Origin: a virus
Direction: 5' to 3' (one strand)
Length of the DNA stretch: 64,000 nucleotides
Virus record (IMG/VR): IMGVR_UViG_3300025071_000010
Span: 1-64,000 of that record
The notes beneath the pieces are model-generated. The model saw only the letters and a list, made by a program, of their open reading frames with translations, was not told where the DNA came from and made no database searches. The position numbers were made by a program, and so were the translations under genes. Of this stretch, positions 7,815 through 17,834 are shown in pieces; within the stretch, counting starts at the first letter, position 1; the number at the start of each line of letters is the position of its first letter.

Positions 7815-8254
7815 TGAAAACAGTTCGTCAATTGATGCTTGAAGATTTACCGCTACATAGCAACATATTGAAAAGTAAGAAGCCAAAAGAGGAATGGACT
7901 ATTGGTGATTTGACAAATTACACCAATTCGGTTGATATGGTTGTCAAACGTTGGGCGGAGGCTGTCACTGAGCATTTAGAGTTCCCTGAAAGCATAGTTG
8001 CTGAAATACTCGGCTCTTTAGTTGTCACACGCTTATTGATTGATGATTTGAAGATTTTAAGAAAGAATCCCTCGGCTGATTGCATTTCACTTCTTGATGG
8101 AACGCAAATCATCACCGATCTCAAACAGAAAATGCTTCCAATGTCAAAATCATACGCACGTGTTCCTTCTTTGGCTCAATGGTATATGACTTTACCAAAT
8201 GAAATAGATGTTGTTTATCGCTCAATACGAAGGAGGTTAAAGGATGGTCAGTAG
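7814..8254 (+). CDS. Hypothetical helical protein
   Basis: 146 residues, mostly helix-forming, with no cysteine cluster or membrane span. Its start overlaps the stop of the zinc-finger gene and its end overlaps the following gene by 11 bases, so the three are co-translated. The N-terminal region contains an NILKSKKPKEEW stretch. Position between a DNA-binding protein and a basic protein suggests a packaging or head role. Not recognised. Confidence 0.6.
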   Translation: MKTVRQLMLEDLPLHSNILKSKKPKEEWTIGDLTNYTNSVDMVVKRWAEAVTEHLEFPESIVAEILGSLVVTRLLIDDLKILRKNPSADCISLLDGTQIITDLKQKMLPMSKSYARVPSLAQWYMTLPNEIDVVYRSIRRRLKDGQ

Positions 8255-9716
8255 CAACCCAAGAGAACCCGTTCTTTGGACTCCAAGAACTCAAGAGATG
8301 ATGGGTGGTTTCAGTCCACGTGAAATGATTGATCATGACATTAACCCAAATGAGGATAGCGACGGTTTATCTCATCATGGCCGTGAAACGCCAGAAGATG
8401 GGGAGAGTCGTGATCAGCAAGACTCTCAAAAACGGAAAGAACGGGCAACGCGTGAATTAGCGGCAAAAATCCCCCACGTAAGCATCAAACCTGAGAAAAT
8501 AGATGACACTTTAGGGAGATCGCCGCAATTTGAACAGGAACAACAAATGATTGAAGCAGGTATTGGCCTTGATTTGAATAGGAACGGTATTGGCTTGTCA
8601 AATGGATTTAATGCTGGTTCTGTCCGAACAGAAGGCCCAAATATACGATACGGAGGGGGCAATACTTTGGTTCCAGGTATGCTTGGAAAGGCAATCAAAG
8701 ACCAAAAATGCACAGAATGTGGCAGGGCTGTTTGGATGCCAGACGACCCCAAAGGGTCTTGTATGTTTTGTGAAGCAGGGATAGATCCCGTAGTGGGTCG
8801 AAGGCAACACAGCGAAGCATTGCACATTGAGGGTCGTGATGACTTCGGAGATACTTCAAACATTGATTATTTCACCGCCAGCGAGGACATATTCACCGCC
8901 ACTTGGGATAGCGTCATCAAAGGCAAAAGGAAATACAAAGGCCGTCGAATGTATGACGATGAAGAATCCGAAGAGGAAGAAAAGAAGTCCAAATCAAAGC
9001 GTAAGCGAAAAAAGAAGCGTCAAGGAAAGAAGAAAAAAGCGGCACGTGGAGGCCGACAACCTAAATCAATGACAACTCGACGTGCTGGAAACCTTGAGCA
9101 AGACATTGATCGTGGCTCAAAACGTCAAGCATTCCATCCAAACAAACACAGTGAGGCAATTCGAGGCGTAGGCCGTTCAAGAACCGACAGGATTCCTCTT
9201 CGATTGCGTGACCCTATCGCATGGGAAAGAAAGAAAGCAAATGAGCGTATGCGAAGACAGATGGGTTCATTGCCGACAGGATTAACACATCACGCTGATA
9301 CAAGGGGCGTTGGAACAAAAGGCCGTTCTATATTGGGCGGCACTATTGGCTCAGGAACAAAAATGCCTTCTGTATCTCGAATGGGGTCTGGAACATCAAC
9401 AAAGCGATTTTCAAGAGATGCGGTGGGAGATCCGTTAGGCGCACATGACCCTCTTTTCACCAAAGCAAAACCAAATCTCACAAGAGCCGAGATTATGAGC
9501 ATGAAGCGTAAAATTGAGAAGTTGCTTCAACGCCTTAACAAATTGACAAAGACTACGCCAGAACTTGGAAACGAGGGTAAGGTGGGCGCACAGGCGAATA
9601 GCGACACGGCATCAGCACCAACTGGTGCAACCAAATTAAATGAGGAAGAACAACCGTATAGGGCATTTGTTGATATGGCTTTAGGACAAGAAATGGGGCT
9701 TATTGGCAAGAAGTGA
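8244..9716 (+). CDS. Tagged zinc-ribbon and polybasic protein
   Basis: 490 residues. A zinc ribbon (CTECGRAV...CMFC, about residues 152-172) is followed by the shared tag FTATWDSVIKG at 8892-8924 (residues 217-227). Directly after it is an acidic patch (EESEEEE) and a long Lys/Arg run (residues ~245-275) that must bind nucleic acid or an acidic partner. The rest is low-complexity Arg/Gly/Ser/Thr with a C-terminal helix. The arrangement 'tag then basic domain' is repeated in the protein at 55415. It overlaps the previous gene by 11 bases. Likely an internal head or DNA-associated protein (inference). Confidence 0.65.
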   Translation: MVSSNPREPVLWTPRTQEMMGGFSPREMIDHDINPNEDSDGLSHHGRETPEDGESRDQQDSQKRKERATRELAAKIPHVSIKPEKIDDTLGRSPQFEQEQQMIEAGIGLDLNRNGIGLSNGFNAGSVRTEGPNIRYGGGNTLVPGMLGKAIKDQKCTECGRAVWMPDDPKGSCMFCEAGIDPVVGRRQHSEALHIEGRDDFGDTSNIDYFTASEDIFTATWDSVIKGKRKYKGRRMYDDEESEEEEKKSKSKRKRKKKRQGKKKKAARGGRQPKSMTTRRAGNLEQDIDRGSKRQAFHPNKHSEAIRGVGRSRTDRIPLRLRDPIAWERKKANERMRRQMGSLPTGLTHHADTRGVGTKGRSILGGTIGSGTKMPSVSRMGSGTSTKRFSRDAVGDPLGAHDPLFTKAKPNLTRAEIMSMKRKIEKLLQRLNKLTKTTPELGNEGKVGAQANSDTASAPTGATKLNEEEQPYRAFVDMALGQEMGLIGKK

Positions 9717-9721
9717 TTATC

Positions 9722-11620
9722 ATGCCGCTTATTGTTCTTGATGATTACCTTATTCGTAAAGGAAACGGTGTATTCAACATTCATGAGTTCATTGATGCTA
9801 TGCTTGGAAGCAATAGTGTTGATGAAGGATTTGCTGCTTTACAGGATAGCCACCACGATCTTAATCATGATAACTTTGCAGGTGTTGAAGCCGATGCCGT
9901 CAAAATTGCGGCAAGTCGAGGCATTGGTGGATTAACTCAACAGGACATCGCCATCATCAATCAAGGAGAAGCAGCAAATCCTCAAGCGTGGCATCAAGCA
10001 TTTCAAAAAGCCGTCAATGCAGGTGCGCCATTCATCAATGAAGCAATCAGTAAGACAAATGAAATCAACCGTCAAAAGGCGGCAGTAGCGGCTGTTCCAT
10101 TCCGTGAAATCCCTCCCGCATTTACTCAAGACATGGGGAATTATGTTGCAGTTCAAGCATGGAGATCCCCAGTATTGGGCTTCAAAGATCAAGGAAGCCA
10201 TAATCAACAAGGCGCATTGATTACTCAATATGTTAGCAAGAACACAAAGAAGCCTGAATCATACGCTCGACCATATTCAATTGGCCTTCAAGCATTACGC
10301 AAAGAAAAATACCCCGATCTCAAAGTTCCAAATGCAAGTGATGAGATAAGCCCAACTATTTTGCATGGCGATTCACTTTACATCAAAGACCCTAAATTGA
10401 AAGCAAAGTTCGGTTTAACCGTTCAAGGAATCAAAGAAGCATACCCAACGGCTCATCCTGAACAATTGAAAGGAATGGCACTACAAGCATTACGTGGCTT
10501 GCCTGAGTTCCAAAAGTTCGGTGGTATCGCACATAGCGGTGGTTTGCAGTTCGGACAACATTCGGAAGAGGCTATGGGGCAACGCATGGTTGAACATAAA
10601 GAAGCAAATGCAAACTCAAGCGAGGAATTGAAGAACTTTATTCATCCCGAATTAAGAGGTCACGCTTCTTTCAATACAACGGGACATAGCACATATCACA
10701 CCCCTAATCCGACAAATAAAATGCTGAAACTTTTTGCTCAACATCATGGTTGGGATGAAGAAACGACACGTGGCGTATATGAAAACGCATATTCTGGAAA
10801 GTTCAACAATTTGAGCAATACACGTGACAAATTGATGGCCGCAGTTCGAGAACAAGAGATGAGTGATGGGAAGCCCCCTGAATGGGCGGGAGATGCGGCT
10901 ATGCCAAAGGGCGCAGCGATTGGATCGCCAGTTGATGAAGACACAGGCGGATTCAAAGTCAATTTCAATCCCACACTTGGAGGGGGTCAAAAGTTCACCC
11001 CTACAACTACCACAGGAGAAATCAATACTGAAACAGGCGGGGGCGCACCCAAAACGCCCATTCAAGAAGCAGTTGAACAACCTCTCCCTTACGCTATTCG
11101 ACCCAACCCCGAACCGCCAAAACCCTCAGCATCATTTCAAGGCGCACAACCAATTCCTGTAAGACCTAAACCACCCGCCCCGCCGATGTCATCTCCACAA
11201 AAACCCTCTTCACCCCCTATGCAATCCCTAAACGCTTATCCCTCACCGCCCGTTGCGAATCAAAATAGGGGGAAAGGTTTCTTGGATAATTTAATGACTC
11301 GACTTGGTTATGGATATGAAACTTTATTCCCTTCGTTTGGAAAGTCCGAAGGAATGACCGACGAGCAAATGTTGAAAGAAATGCTTGAAAATGTTCAGTT
11401 GGAACTCGCTAAGAAAGAAGTAGTTCAAACGTCATTAACCAAATCTCCACGATCCATCAGTTCGATAACTGATGTCACAATGATTGGGAACAGTATGAAA
11501 AGACCCAATTCCGATATTGTATCAATTTACCACAGTCGAGGTGACTGGGAAAATGTAGCGAAAGCATTTGGCATGACTCATACTGAGGTTCAAACAGTAA
11601 AGGTGATTTTTAATGAATGA
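9722..11620 (+). CDS. Large virion-associated protein, Pro-rich C-terminus
   Basis: About 632 residues. ATG at 9722 fits a GTGAT ribosome-binding site; a GTG at 9713 is an alternative. The first ~390 residues appear folded (conserved-looking HSGGLQFGQH and HHGWDEETTRG stretches). Residues ~460-520 are a proline-rich linker (PKPPAPPMSSPQKPSSPP). The last ~110 residues are helical and end at an overlap with the next gene. No enzymatic motif recognised. Its place just upstream of the terminase, with other low-complexity proteins, suggests a structural or ejected protein. Confidence 0.55.
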   Translation: MPLIVLDDYLIRKGNGVFNIHEFIDAMLGSNSVDEGFAALQDSHHDLNHDNFAGVEADAVKIAASRGIGGLTQQDIAIINQGEAANPQAWHQAFQKAVNAGAPFINEAISKTNEINRQKAAVAAVPFREIPPAFTQDMGNYVAVQAWRSPVLGFKDQGSHNQQGALITQYVSKNTKKPESYARPYSIGLQALRKEKYPDLKVPNASDEISPTILHGDSLYIKDPKLKAKFGLTVQGIKEAYPTAHPEQLKGMALQALRGLPEFQKFGGIAHSGGLQFGQHSEEAMGQRMVEHKEANANSSEELKNFIHPELRGHASFNTTGHSTYHTPNPTNKMLKLFAQHHGWDEETTRGVYENAYSGKFNNLSNTRDKLMAAVREQEMSDGKPPEWAGDAAMPKGAAIGSPVDEDTGGFKVNFNPTLGGGQKFTPTTTTGEINTETGGGAPKTPIQEAVEQPLPYAIRPNPEPPKPSASFQGAQPIPVRPKPPAPPMSSPQKPSSPPMQSLNAYPSPPVANQNRGKGFLDNLMTRLGYGYETLFPSFGKSEGMTDEQMLKEMLENVQLELAKKEVVQTSLTKSPRSISSITDVTMIGNSMKRPNSDIVSIYHSRGDWENVAKAFGMTHTEVQTVKVIFNE

Positions 11621-12641
11621 TGAATTGATTTTAAGAGCAAGACTGGATGCACAGGGCTATTCGGATGAAGATATTGTCAAGATTATGGGGCTGCCTAAAG
11701 GCGCAGGTGCAGCATCAGGGAAACTCACCGACAGACTCCCTGGTGGCGCAGCAAGACAAGACAAAAGAATGGGTCAAGAAGGTTTTACCGCAAACAACCA
11801 AGCGTTGATTACAGGCCAAAAACAAGTTGATGCTCAACAAGGCTATGCCGACAAGATGGGTGCAAAGGGATATGAAACAATTACCTCCGTTCCATCTGGC
11901 ATGACTGATAACAGCATCTCAGCCCCATTACCAGCAGGTTCAGGTGGGCCAAAAGGAAATGTCAAGATTTCCCCTCAAAGCGCAATGAACCGAAACATGA
12001 CAACAGGCCAACCTGTTGCTGATGATTCGGTGACTGGAAATAACGCTCAAGCCGATAAAGTCAAAACAGAAACAACAATGGGTGCAGATGGCGCAGCCGC
12101 AAAAACCACAACAACAGAAACTCATAATGCCAATGCCGACACTACGGGCGAAGGCAACGGTGTATCAACCGCACCTTCAACATCTCAAGATTCGACAGGG
12201 ACAGGTCCAACAACTCAAACCCCGCCTCAGCAACAACAGGCTCAAGGTCAAGGTGGCGTTAATCAACAAGTTCAAGGAATGGCTCAACAATTCCAAGCGG
12301 GACAGGATATGCAAACAATTCAGCAAGGAAAAGGTGCTGATAAACAGTCTTGGTGGAAAGACCGTTCTTTGTCGGGTAAAATCTTTGATATGGCGACTTT
12401 TGGTGGAACAAAAGAAATCGGAAGCACAGGTAGTGGCGCACGTCGAAAGGCCAATCAGCAATCTCAACAACAGACTCAAAATTACCAAACGGCAAATCAG
12501 CGCATGAATCAACGGGCAATGGGCATGAATGCGCCAATGGTTGCTACATCATTCGATTCTCAACTATCGGCTTATTCCGACGTTCTTTCACTTCGTAAAT
12601 CAATCCAAGAGCGAAATACAACAACAAATCTAAGGCGGTGA
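11613..12641 (+). CDS. Low-complexity Gln/Thr-rich protein
   Basis: 342 residues. The N-terminal ~35 residues resemble a small folded helix pair (ILRARLDAQGYSDEDIVKIM), after which the protein is dominated by Gly, Gln, Thr, Ala and Asn with little hydrophobic content, so it is probably disordered. It starts with an AAAGGTGAT site and overlaps the previous gene by 8 bases. The composition recalls scaffold-like or tail-fiber linker proteins; nothing specific identifies it. Confidence 0.6.
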   Translation: MNDELILRARLDAQGYSDEDIVKIMGLPKGAGAASGKLTDRLPGGAARQDKRMGQEGFTANNQALITGQKQVDAQQGYADKMGAKGYETITSVPSGMTDNSISAPLPAGSGGPKGNVKISPQSAMNRNMTTGQPVADDSVTGNNAQADKVKTETTMGADGAAAKTTTTETHNANADTTGEGNGVSTAPSTSQDSTGTGPTTQTPPQQQQAQGQGGVNQQVQGMAQQFQAGQDMQTIQQGKGADKQSWWKDRSLSGKIFDMATFGGTKEIGSTGSGARRKANQQSQQQTQNYQTANQRMNQRAMGMNAPMVATSFDSQLSAYSDVLSLRKSIQERNTTTNLRR

Positions 12642-12645
12642 GTTC

Positions 12646-15150
12646 ATGGAAGAACGTGACGAGGCTTTAGATTTCATTTACAAGGGTTGGCGTGATGGCC
12701 GACAAAACAGAAGAGAGGTCCGAACACAACGAGGACAAGATCGGATGGCTTCTCGAAGACAAACTATGGAGGGTATGAATCGTCAGGCTCAAACAAGGCG
12801 AGGTCCACCATCACAAAACAATGTAGCCTCTTCTCCGCCATCAACACCTTATGAAGATCCCGTTGCTGCGGTTCTTGCTCGAAATGCTGCTGCTGATCAA
12901 CAATCAACAACATCAGGGAACTTTACAGATGATGTGATGACACCTGATGATGAATCAACACCTCAAAATGAAGCAGTTGAAGAAGCAATTTCACAACCAC
13001 CATCTTTAGAAACATCAATGGGGTTGTTAGGTGATGGAACAACTTCTTCACGGAGTCCAAGTGATCCAAAGCCAACTCAAGCGAATGTAGTTCCATATAC
13101 AAGCCGTAAGGATAACCAACCTGAATGGATGAATCAATTTGAGAATAGAACACCTGTTCCTGAAACACAAGATGTATCGGCATCACTTGAAGAACTTTCG
13201 GGTAAAGGGCAACAATACAATTTAGACGGACAGCCAATCCCTGAACCAGAAAAACCCGTTGGCATGGGTGAAAAACCGTATGAGGCACGAAAACCTCCCG
13301 TTGCACCCTCCGACAAAGAGCCGCCAGCAGAACCATATAAGGGTCCAGAAGGAACTCCTGGTGATTGGAAGAATACGGCTGAATTAAGACCAATTACTCA
13401 ATTAAAGCCCAATGGAGGTTCTGGTGAAGAAGCAAGGGTTGAAGAACCTACAATCGAAGAACCTTCGCCAGAAAAAATCCAACACGAAACCGCATTTAAA
13501 GAAGCATATCCAGCAATGGTTGAGCCAAAGCCTGAGCCAAAGCCTAAGCCTAAGCCAAAGCCTAAGCCAAAGCCTAAGCCAAAGCCTAAGCCTAAACCCG
13601 ATCCATCGGTTTCTAAGGTCGCACCTAAAGCCGTAAAGACCGCAGAACTAAGGCCAATTAGTGGAAAGACAATGGGCGGCGAACCCACTACAACTCCAAA
13701 AACCGATAAAAACGTTCTAAACGCAGCAAAAAAGATACCAACGGCAACGAAAAAGCCGATTACTTCATTAAAGCCTAATGGCGGCAAGGGCGAGCCAGCC
13801 GCAAAGAAAACAACGGCGCAATCTAACATGGAACTCATTAACCGCAAGGTGGCATCGGAGAAAGGAAAGAATACTGTATCGGAACGTGCTGCCGCAATGG
13901 TGGCGGCAGGTATGAAGGGCCAGAAGCCCTCCAACGACAAAACCACCGAAGCGGCAAAGAAAGCCGCAAAAGGTTCTAAAAAAAAAAGTGAAGTGAAAGA
14001 AGAAACGCAAGATTTATCAGCCGTTGATTCAAAAAAACCAACTGATTATCGGCGTTCAGCCGACTCTTTAGAACTCGATTCAGCAAGTGATCTTTTGAAA
14101 AGACTCACAATGAATGATTTGCGAATGTTTGGTAAATTAAAAACCGACCCTTTGTTGATGTTGGATAGTCAAGGCTACATTGATTCGGCAGGGGCAGTTG
14201 ATCCATCGCATGTTTATCAACACGCAGTTGGTCCAAGAAGCATGTTTGATGATAAAGGATTTTTTGTTCCTCCAAAGGAAAGGGGGGCAATAGGTCTTGA
14301 CACGGATAAAATTATGAGTATGTCATCTGGTGGCGGGGGTTTGAGCGCACGTTCAAAAAGTGATAGGATAGACGAGATGGATCGGTTCTTGAGGATCCCA
14401 GGAGAACATAACAAAAGAGTTTCAAGTTGGGTCACACCGAAACCATATCCTTCAATGCCTCGAATTATCGCAGGGAGTCCTGAGCCACTTAGGAGGTATG
14501 AAGGTCTTCCAAAAGGAACAACAAACAATCCAGAAGGATATTTTAGAGAAGATGGCTCAAGAATCATGTCCTCTTCCCCAGAAGGACAAAGAATAATCAA
14601 TGCAAAGAGCAAAAATCCTTTTCCTTCAATTAAAGGTCCAAATATGCTTTCGCCACGATATAATCCAAACTCAGGCTTTTTAGATTTTCCATTTGAAAGG
14701 GGCGTAAATCTCGGTGCAAAATCACATGAACTTCCTGGCTATTTGTTAGGAGAACGTTCAATTAGACCACTGGATGGTCAAACCATTACTCCTTTTGTTG
14801 GGCTGGATGACACTTCTTCAATGAAGGAGATTCTTTCCATGACTCCAAAAGAGTTCAAAGCAAGAGTCAAAGGCGCATCCCCTCAACAGAATATGTTGCG
14901 TATTGGTGAGGCCGCTTTTTCAGCCCCTAATATAAACCGATTCGCAAATATGTTCCAATCAAACAGTATAGACCCAAACCAAGAAATTACGTTTCATGGT
15001 GGAGAACATACGCCCCTTAGTTTGTCAGGCTTGGCTCACATGAATACTGAGGATAATGATAATCTGTTTCAAACATTGATTGCGCCGAGGCTACAATCCA
15101 ATGATGATGGAAACCCTGTGTGGACCAGCATGAATGATTTATTTGAGTAG
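12646..15150 (+). CDS. Large modular protein with Lys-Pro repeat
   Basis: 834 residues. The N-terminal half is disordered and charged, with a Lys-Pro dipeptide run at about residues 294-320 (13524-13599). It has duplicated short blocks: TAELRPI occurs twice and LKPNGG twice, flanking the repeat. The C-terminal ~350 residues, from about residue 480, look folded and contain gly/ser-rich loops. KP runs typically form extended, stiff spacers (as in TonB), here possibly separating two virion domains. The N-terminus resembles the shared tag only loosely and is not counted as one. It lies 10 bases before the terminase gene. Function unknown. Confidence 0.6.
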   Translation: MEERDEALDFIYKGWRDGRQNRREVRTQRGQDRMASRRQTMEGMNRQAQTRRGPPSQNNVASSPPSTPYEDPVAAVLARNAAADQQSTTSGNFTDDVMTPDDESTPQNEAVEEAISQPPSLETSMGLLGDGTTSSRSPSDPKPTQANVVPYTSRKDNQPEWMNQFENRTPVPETQDVSASLEELSGKGQQYNLDGQPIPEPEKPVGMGEKPYEARKPPVAPSDKEPPAEPYKGPEGTPGDWKNTAELRPITQLKPNGGSGEEARVEEPTIEEPSPEKIQHETAFKEAYPAMVEPKPEPKPKPKPKPKPKPKPKPKPKPDPSVSKVAPKAVKTAELRPISGKTMGGEPTTTPKTDKNVLNAAKKIPTATKKPITSLKPNGGKGEPAAKKTTAQSNMELINRKVASEKGKNTVSERAAAMVAAGMKGQKPSNDKTTEAAKKAAKGSKKKSEVKEETQDLSAVDSKKPTDYRRSADSLELDSASDLLKRLTMNDLRMFGKLKTDPLLMLDSQGYIDSAGAVDPSHVYQHAVGPRSMFDDKGFFVPPKERGAIGLDTDKIMSMSSGGGGLSARSKSDRIDEMDRFLRIPGEHNKRVSSWVTPKPYPSMPRIIAGSPEPLRRYEGLPKGTTNNPEGYFREDGSRIMSSSPEGQRIINAKSKNPFPSIKGPNMLSPRYNPNSGFLDFPFERGVNLGAKSHELPGYLLGERSIRPLDGQTITPFVGLDDTSSMKEILSMTPKEFKARVKGASPQQNMLRIGEAAFSAPNINRFANMFQSNSIDPNQEITFHGGEHTPLSLSGLAHMNTEDNDNLFQTLIAPRLQSNDDGNPVWTSMNDLFE
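13524..13599 (+). repeat. Lys-Pro coding repeat (6/12-bp units)
   Basis: A run of CCTAAG/CCAAAG hexamers, about a dozen copies, encodes an unbroken Lys-Pro dipeptide tract. The complementary strand is open over the same region because the repeat lacks stop codons in several frames, which produces spurious antisense frames. Confidence 0.9.
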
Positions 15151-15160
15151 GTGATCGCAA

Positions 15161-16597
15161 ATGTCCGAAGCCCTCAAACAATTAACTGCTAATGTTGATT
15201 TTGAAATGGGTCGCCGTGATTTCAAGTATTTTTTTGAAGAGGTATGTGGGAAGTATGAAGCAAAGAATCCCTGGATTTTAACAAAGTTTCACCAAGAATG
15301 GTTTGAGTTATCCGAAGGGAATAGTAAGACCTGCATTATTGCCAGTCGTGATCATGGAAAATCTGTATTTTATCGGGTTTATCTCCTTTGGAAAATGGCT
15401 TACAATCCTGGCACAGAAGTTCTTTTCTTCTCTCACAGCCAACACCAATCTATCGAACACATGGGTAAAATGAATGAGTTGATTGAATCAATCCCTGCAT
15501 TACAACATCTCAAGCCAAAAAGAGGATGGGCGAAACAGAAGTTCAAGTTCACCAACAAATCATCCATATCGGCTATGTCTGTCGGGAAAGCAGTTCGTGG
15601 GGCGCACCCTCAAATCGTAGTGCTTGACGATATTTTGTCAAGTGAGGCGCAAACCCAACTCAAGCACATATCCTCATGGTTTTACACAGCATTATTGCCA
15701 GTTCTTCACCACACAGCCCAGTTATGTATTGTTGGAACTCCGTTTTCATATACCGATCTTTACGCTGAATTGAAGAAATTAAAATCATACGCTGTTCGAG
15801 AATATCCCGCTATCAATGAGCAAACAGGAGAATGTTTGTTCCCTGAGCGTTGGGATATGGAGGCATTGAACTCAAGACGCAATGATATGACTTCTATTGC
15901 ATTCACAAGAGAATACCTGTGCAAACCAATTGCGAGCGAAGCAAGTCTATTCCCAGAAGAGGTGCTAAACAAAGTCAAAGACGAAGAGTTAGCGTTGTCT
16001 TACTATCCGCATGATGGCGAAGCCTACAACTATTACATCGGATGGGATCCTGCAATCTCAGCAGATCGGAGAGCCGACTACACGTGCATGATGGTTATTG
16101 CCGTTGATGAAAACAAAAACAAACACATCATTCATACTCATCACGAAAAGGGAATGGACTTTTCATCTCAAATTGACAAAATCATTGAATTGAATGCTCG
16201 CTTCAATCCAGTTATCATCGAACTTGAAACAAACAACTTCGCAATTGCATTCAATCAAGTGCTAAACGAAATCAGCGATCTTCCAATAAAACCATTCAAT
16301 ATGAGCCGTATGAAGAAAGAGGCTTTAATTCATACCCTCCAACTGCAATTTGAACAGGGCAAGTTGAATATACCCTACAAAGACGAAGGAGGGACACGGA
16401 GATTGATGAACACTTTATTGACTGAACTCTCCACGTTCACTATGTTGGATAACGGGAGGATGGAGAGTTTGGGCGGTCACGACGACATGGTTATTGCTCT
16501 CGCATTAGGCGTTCAAGCAACAAAAGAATATCGAGATAGCATCGTCATTTTAGATGCTGAATTATGGCAAGGAAGGTTGGGATGGGCAAATGTTTGA
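15161..16597 (+). CDS. terL: Terminase large subunit
   Basis: 478 residues, the usual length for a large terminase. The N-terminal ATPase has a Walker A-type loop SRDHGKS (residues 62-68) and Walker B IVVLDD (152-157). The C-terminal RNase H-like nuclease shows the expected acidic residues: GWDP near residue 295, VIIELE near residue 353 and HDDMVIA near residue 440. It cuts concatemeric DNA and pumps it into the prohead through the portal. TAGGTGATCGCAAATG gives a clear ribosome-binding site and start. The portal gene follows after one gene. This is one of the most secure calls in the window. Confidence 0.95.
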   Translation: MSEALKQLTANVDFEMGRRDFKYFFEEVCGKYEAKNPWILTKFHQEWFELSEGNSKTCIIASRDHGKSVFYRVYLLWKMAYNPGTEVLFFSHSQHQSIEHMGKMNELIESIPALQHLKPKRGWAKQKFKFTNKSSISAMSVGKAVRGAHPQIVVLDDILSSEAQTQLKHISSWFYTALLPVLHHTAQLCIVGTPFSYTDLYAELKKLKSYAVREYPAINEQTGECLFPERWDMEALNSRRNDMTSIAFTREYLCKPIASEASLFPEEVLNKVKDEELALSYYPHDGEAYNYYIGWDPAISADRRADYTCMMVIAVDENKNKHIIHTHHEKGMDFSSQIDKIIELNARFNPVIIELETNNFAIAFNQVLNEISDLPIKPFNMSRMKKEALIHTLQLQFEQGKLNIPYKDEGGTRRLMNTLLTELSTFTMLDNGRMESLGGHDDMVIALALGVQATKEYRDSIVILDAELWQGRLGWANV

Positions 16598-17834
16598 AGG
16601 AAGAATAGAGGGTGTTTTTGACGTTCAATCACCCGCCGATGCAATCATCAAAGTTCTCGACACCAAATTGGTTGAGATGGAATTAAAAAACAACGTTCAA
16701 GAAAAGAAATTACTTGAGCAAAAAAAGAAAGAGGCGGCAAATCAAAAGGATGCAGCAGCCGCAGGTAGCCCACGTGATGAAGCGTCTATTGATGGTCTTG
16801 AATCATCAAATACTGGTGGCGGTGATAAACAACCTGGAACATCTGTTCAAACGGCTACATCTCCCTTGCCCGTATCAAAGACATGGTTTGTTGATAATTT
16901 CGGAATGCAGGGAACTGAGATTGTTGATTTGTTAATCAAATCTGGGAAAACGCAAATCGTTGGAATTATTCAGCCGTTGATTGTTGAAGAACGAAAATCG
17001 TTGCTAAAATCCTTTCCTTCTGTATCAGCCGATCTTGTTGATAAAATACCGTTCACTGATTTTGATTGGAAAATGTTGCATAAAAATACATCATCATTAG
17101 AAATCCCGTTTAGAAGATTTGTAAAAAGTTGGAATGATGGGAATGATGATGCTTATGATATTTGGTCGAATCGAATTACCAAAGAGCAACATTTGAGTCT
17201 CCCTGAAAGAAAGACGCTACAAAAAACACATGAGGTTCTTGACAAACATGGGAACATGAATACACAATCGCTACAAACCTATGGGGTTGATGGAAGCACG
17301 ACTAAAATTGCTATGCTTATCAAATCACATGGATTCCTTTACGACATAGAGGCATTTGGTTCAGGTTCAAAGAATAATGCAAGGTCTTTGTTTTATGGCT
17401 TAAAGAAAAATGACATCATAGTGAAGGATGCAGGGGCTTTAATCGGCAATTTGTATGAAATGGGGGGGCATTATGAAATTAGTCCACGTGGAACTCCAAG
17501 AATTATTTTACCATTCAATTCAAGAGTATGCAAAGAATATGCTCATGCACTTAATTCTCAATTAGAGGTGCGAGGAATTATAGCCGAGGGCAAAGGGTTG
17601 GTCATTGAGGGGGAATCCTCAGTCGCCAAGTCTCTTGATTTGGCGTTGCCCCATTTGAATGAGAAGAAAGGTGAGATCGTGGTTTTGAAGAAAGCACTTG
17701 AGGATGACGAGGATGCGTTAAGATGTTTGGCATATTCTCAAGCAAATACCCAAAAGCAGGTAAAGTTGTTGAAGTCATGGAATCTCTCACTTGAAGCATT
17801 TGATGAGTTAATTAGTGGTGTTGTAAATGGCTGA
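16590..17834 (+). CDS. Hypothetical protein between terminase and portal
   Basis: About 414 residues. ATG at 16590 overlaps the terminase stop and is preferred over an upstream ATG at 16554, which would overlap by 44 bases. The N-terminal 80 residues are helical and charged (KKLLEQKKKEAANQK), then a Gly/Ser/Thr linker, then a folded domain with hydrophobic core segments from residue ~110. No catalytic motif was recognised. Location between terminase and portal suggests a packaging or head-assembly role. It overlaps the portal gene by 8 bases. Confidence 0.6.
   Translation: MFEGRIEGVFDVQSPADAIIKVLDTKLVEMELKNNVQEKKLLEQKKKEAANQKDAAAAGSPRDEASIDGLESSNTGGGDKQPGTSVQTATSPLPVSKTWFVDNFGMQGTEIVDLLIKSGKTQIVGIIQPLIVEERKSLLKSFPSVSADLVDKIPFTDFDWKMLHKNTSSLEIPFRRFVKSWNDGNDDAYDIWSNRITKEQHLSLPERKTLQKTHEVLDKHGNMNTQSLQTYGVDGSTTKIAMLIKSHGFLYDIEAFGSGSKNNARSLFYGLKKNDIIVKDAGALIGNLYEMGGHYEISPRGTPRIILPFNSRVCKEYAHALNSQLEVRGIIAEGKGLVIEGESSVAKSLDLALPHLNEKKGEIVVLKKALEDDEDALRCLAYSQANTQKQVKLLKSWNLSLEAFDELISGVVNG

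Noticed and set aside
12646-12720. N-terminus LDFIYKGWRDG resembling the shared tag
   Set aside because: The spacing is F-x4-W rather than F-x3-W and no LMK half follows, so it was not counted.
13398-13946. Long antisense reading frame opposite the Lys-Pro repeat
   Set aside because: Its length comes from repeat composition, it has low-complexity Gly/Phe content, and no ribosome-binding site supports it.
15740-15760. TTCATATAC within the terminase gene as a promoter
   Set aside because: It lies inside coding sequence of a well-defined gene with no start codon downstream at the right distance.
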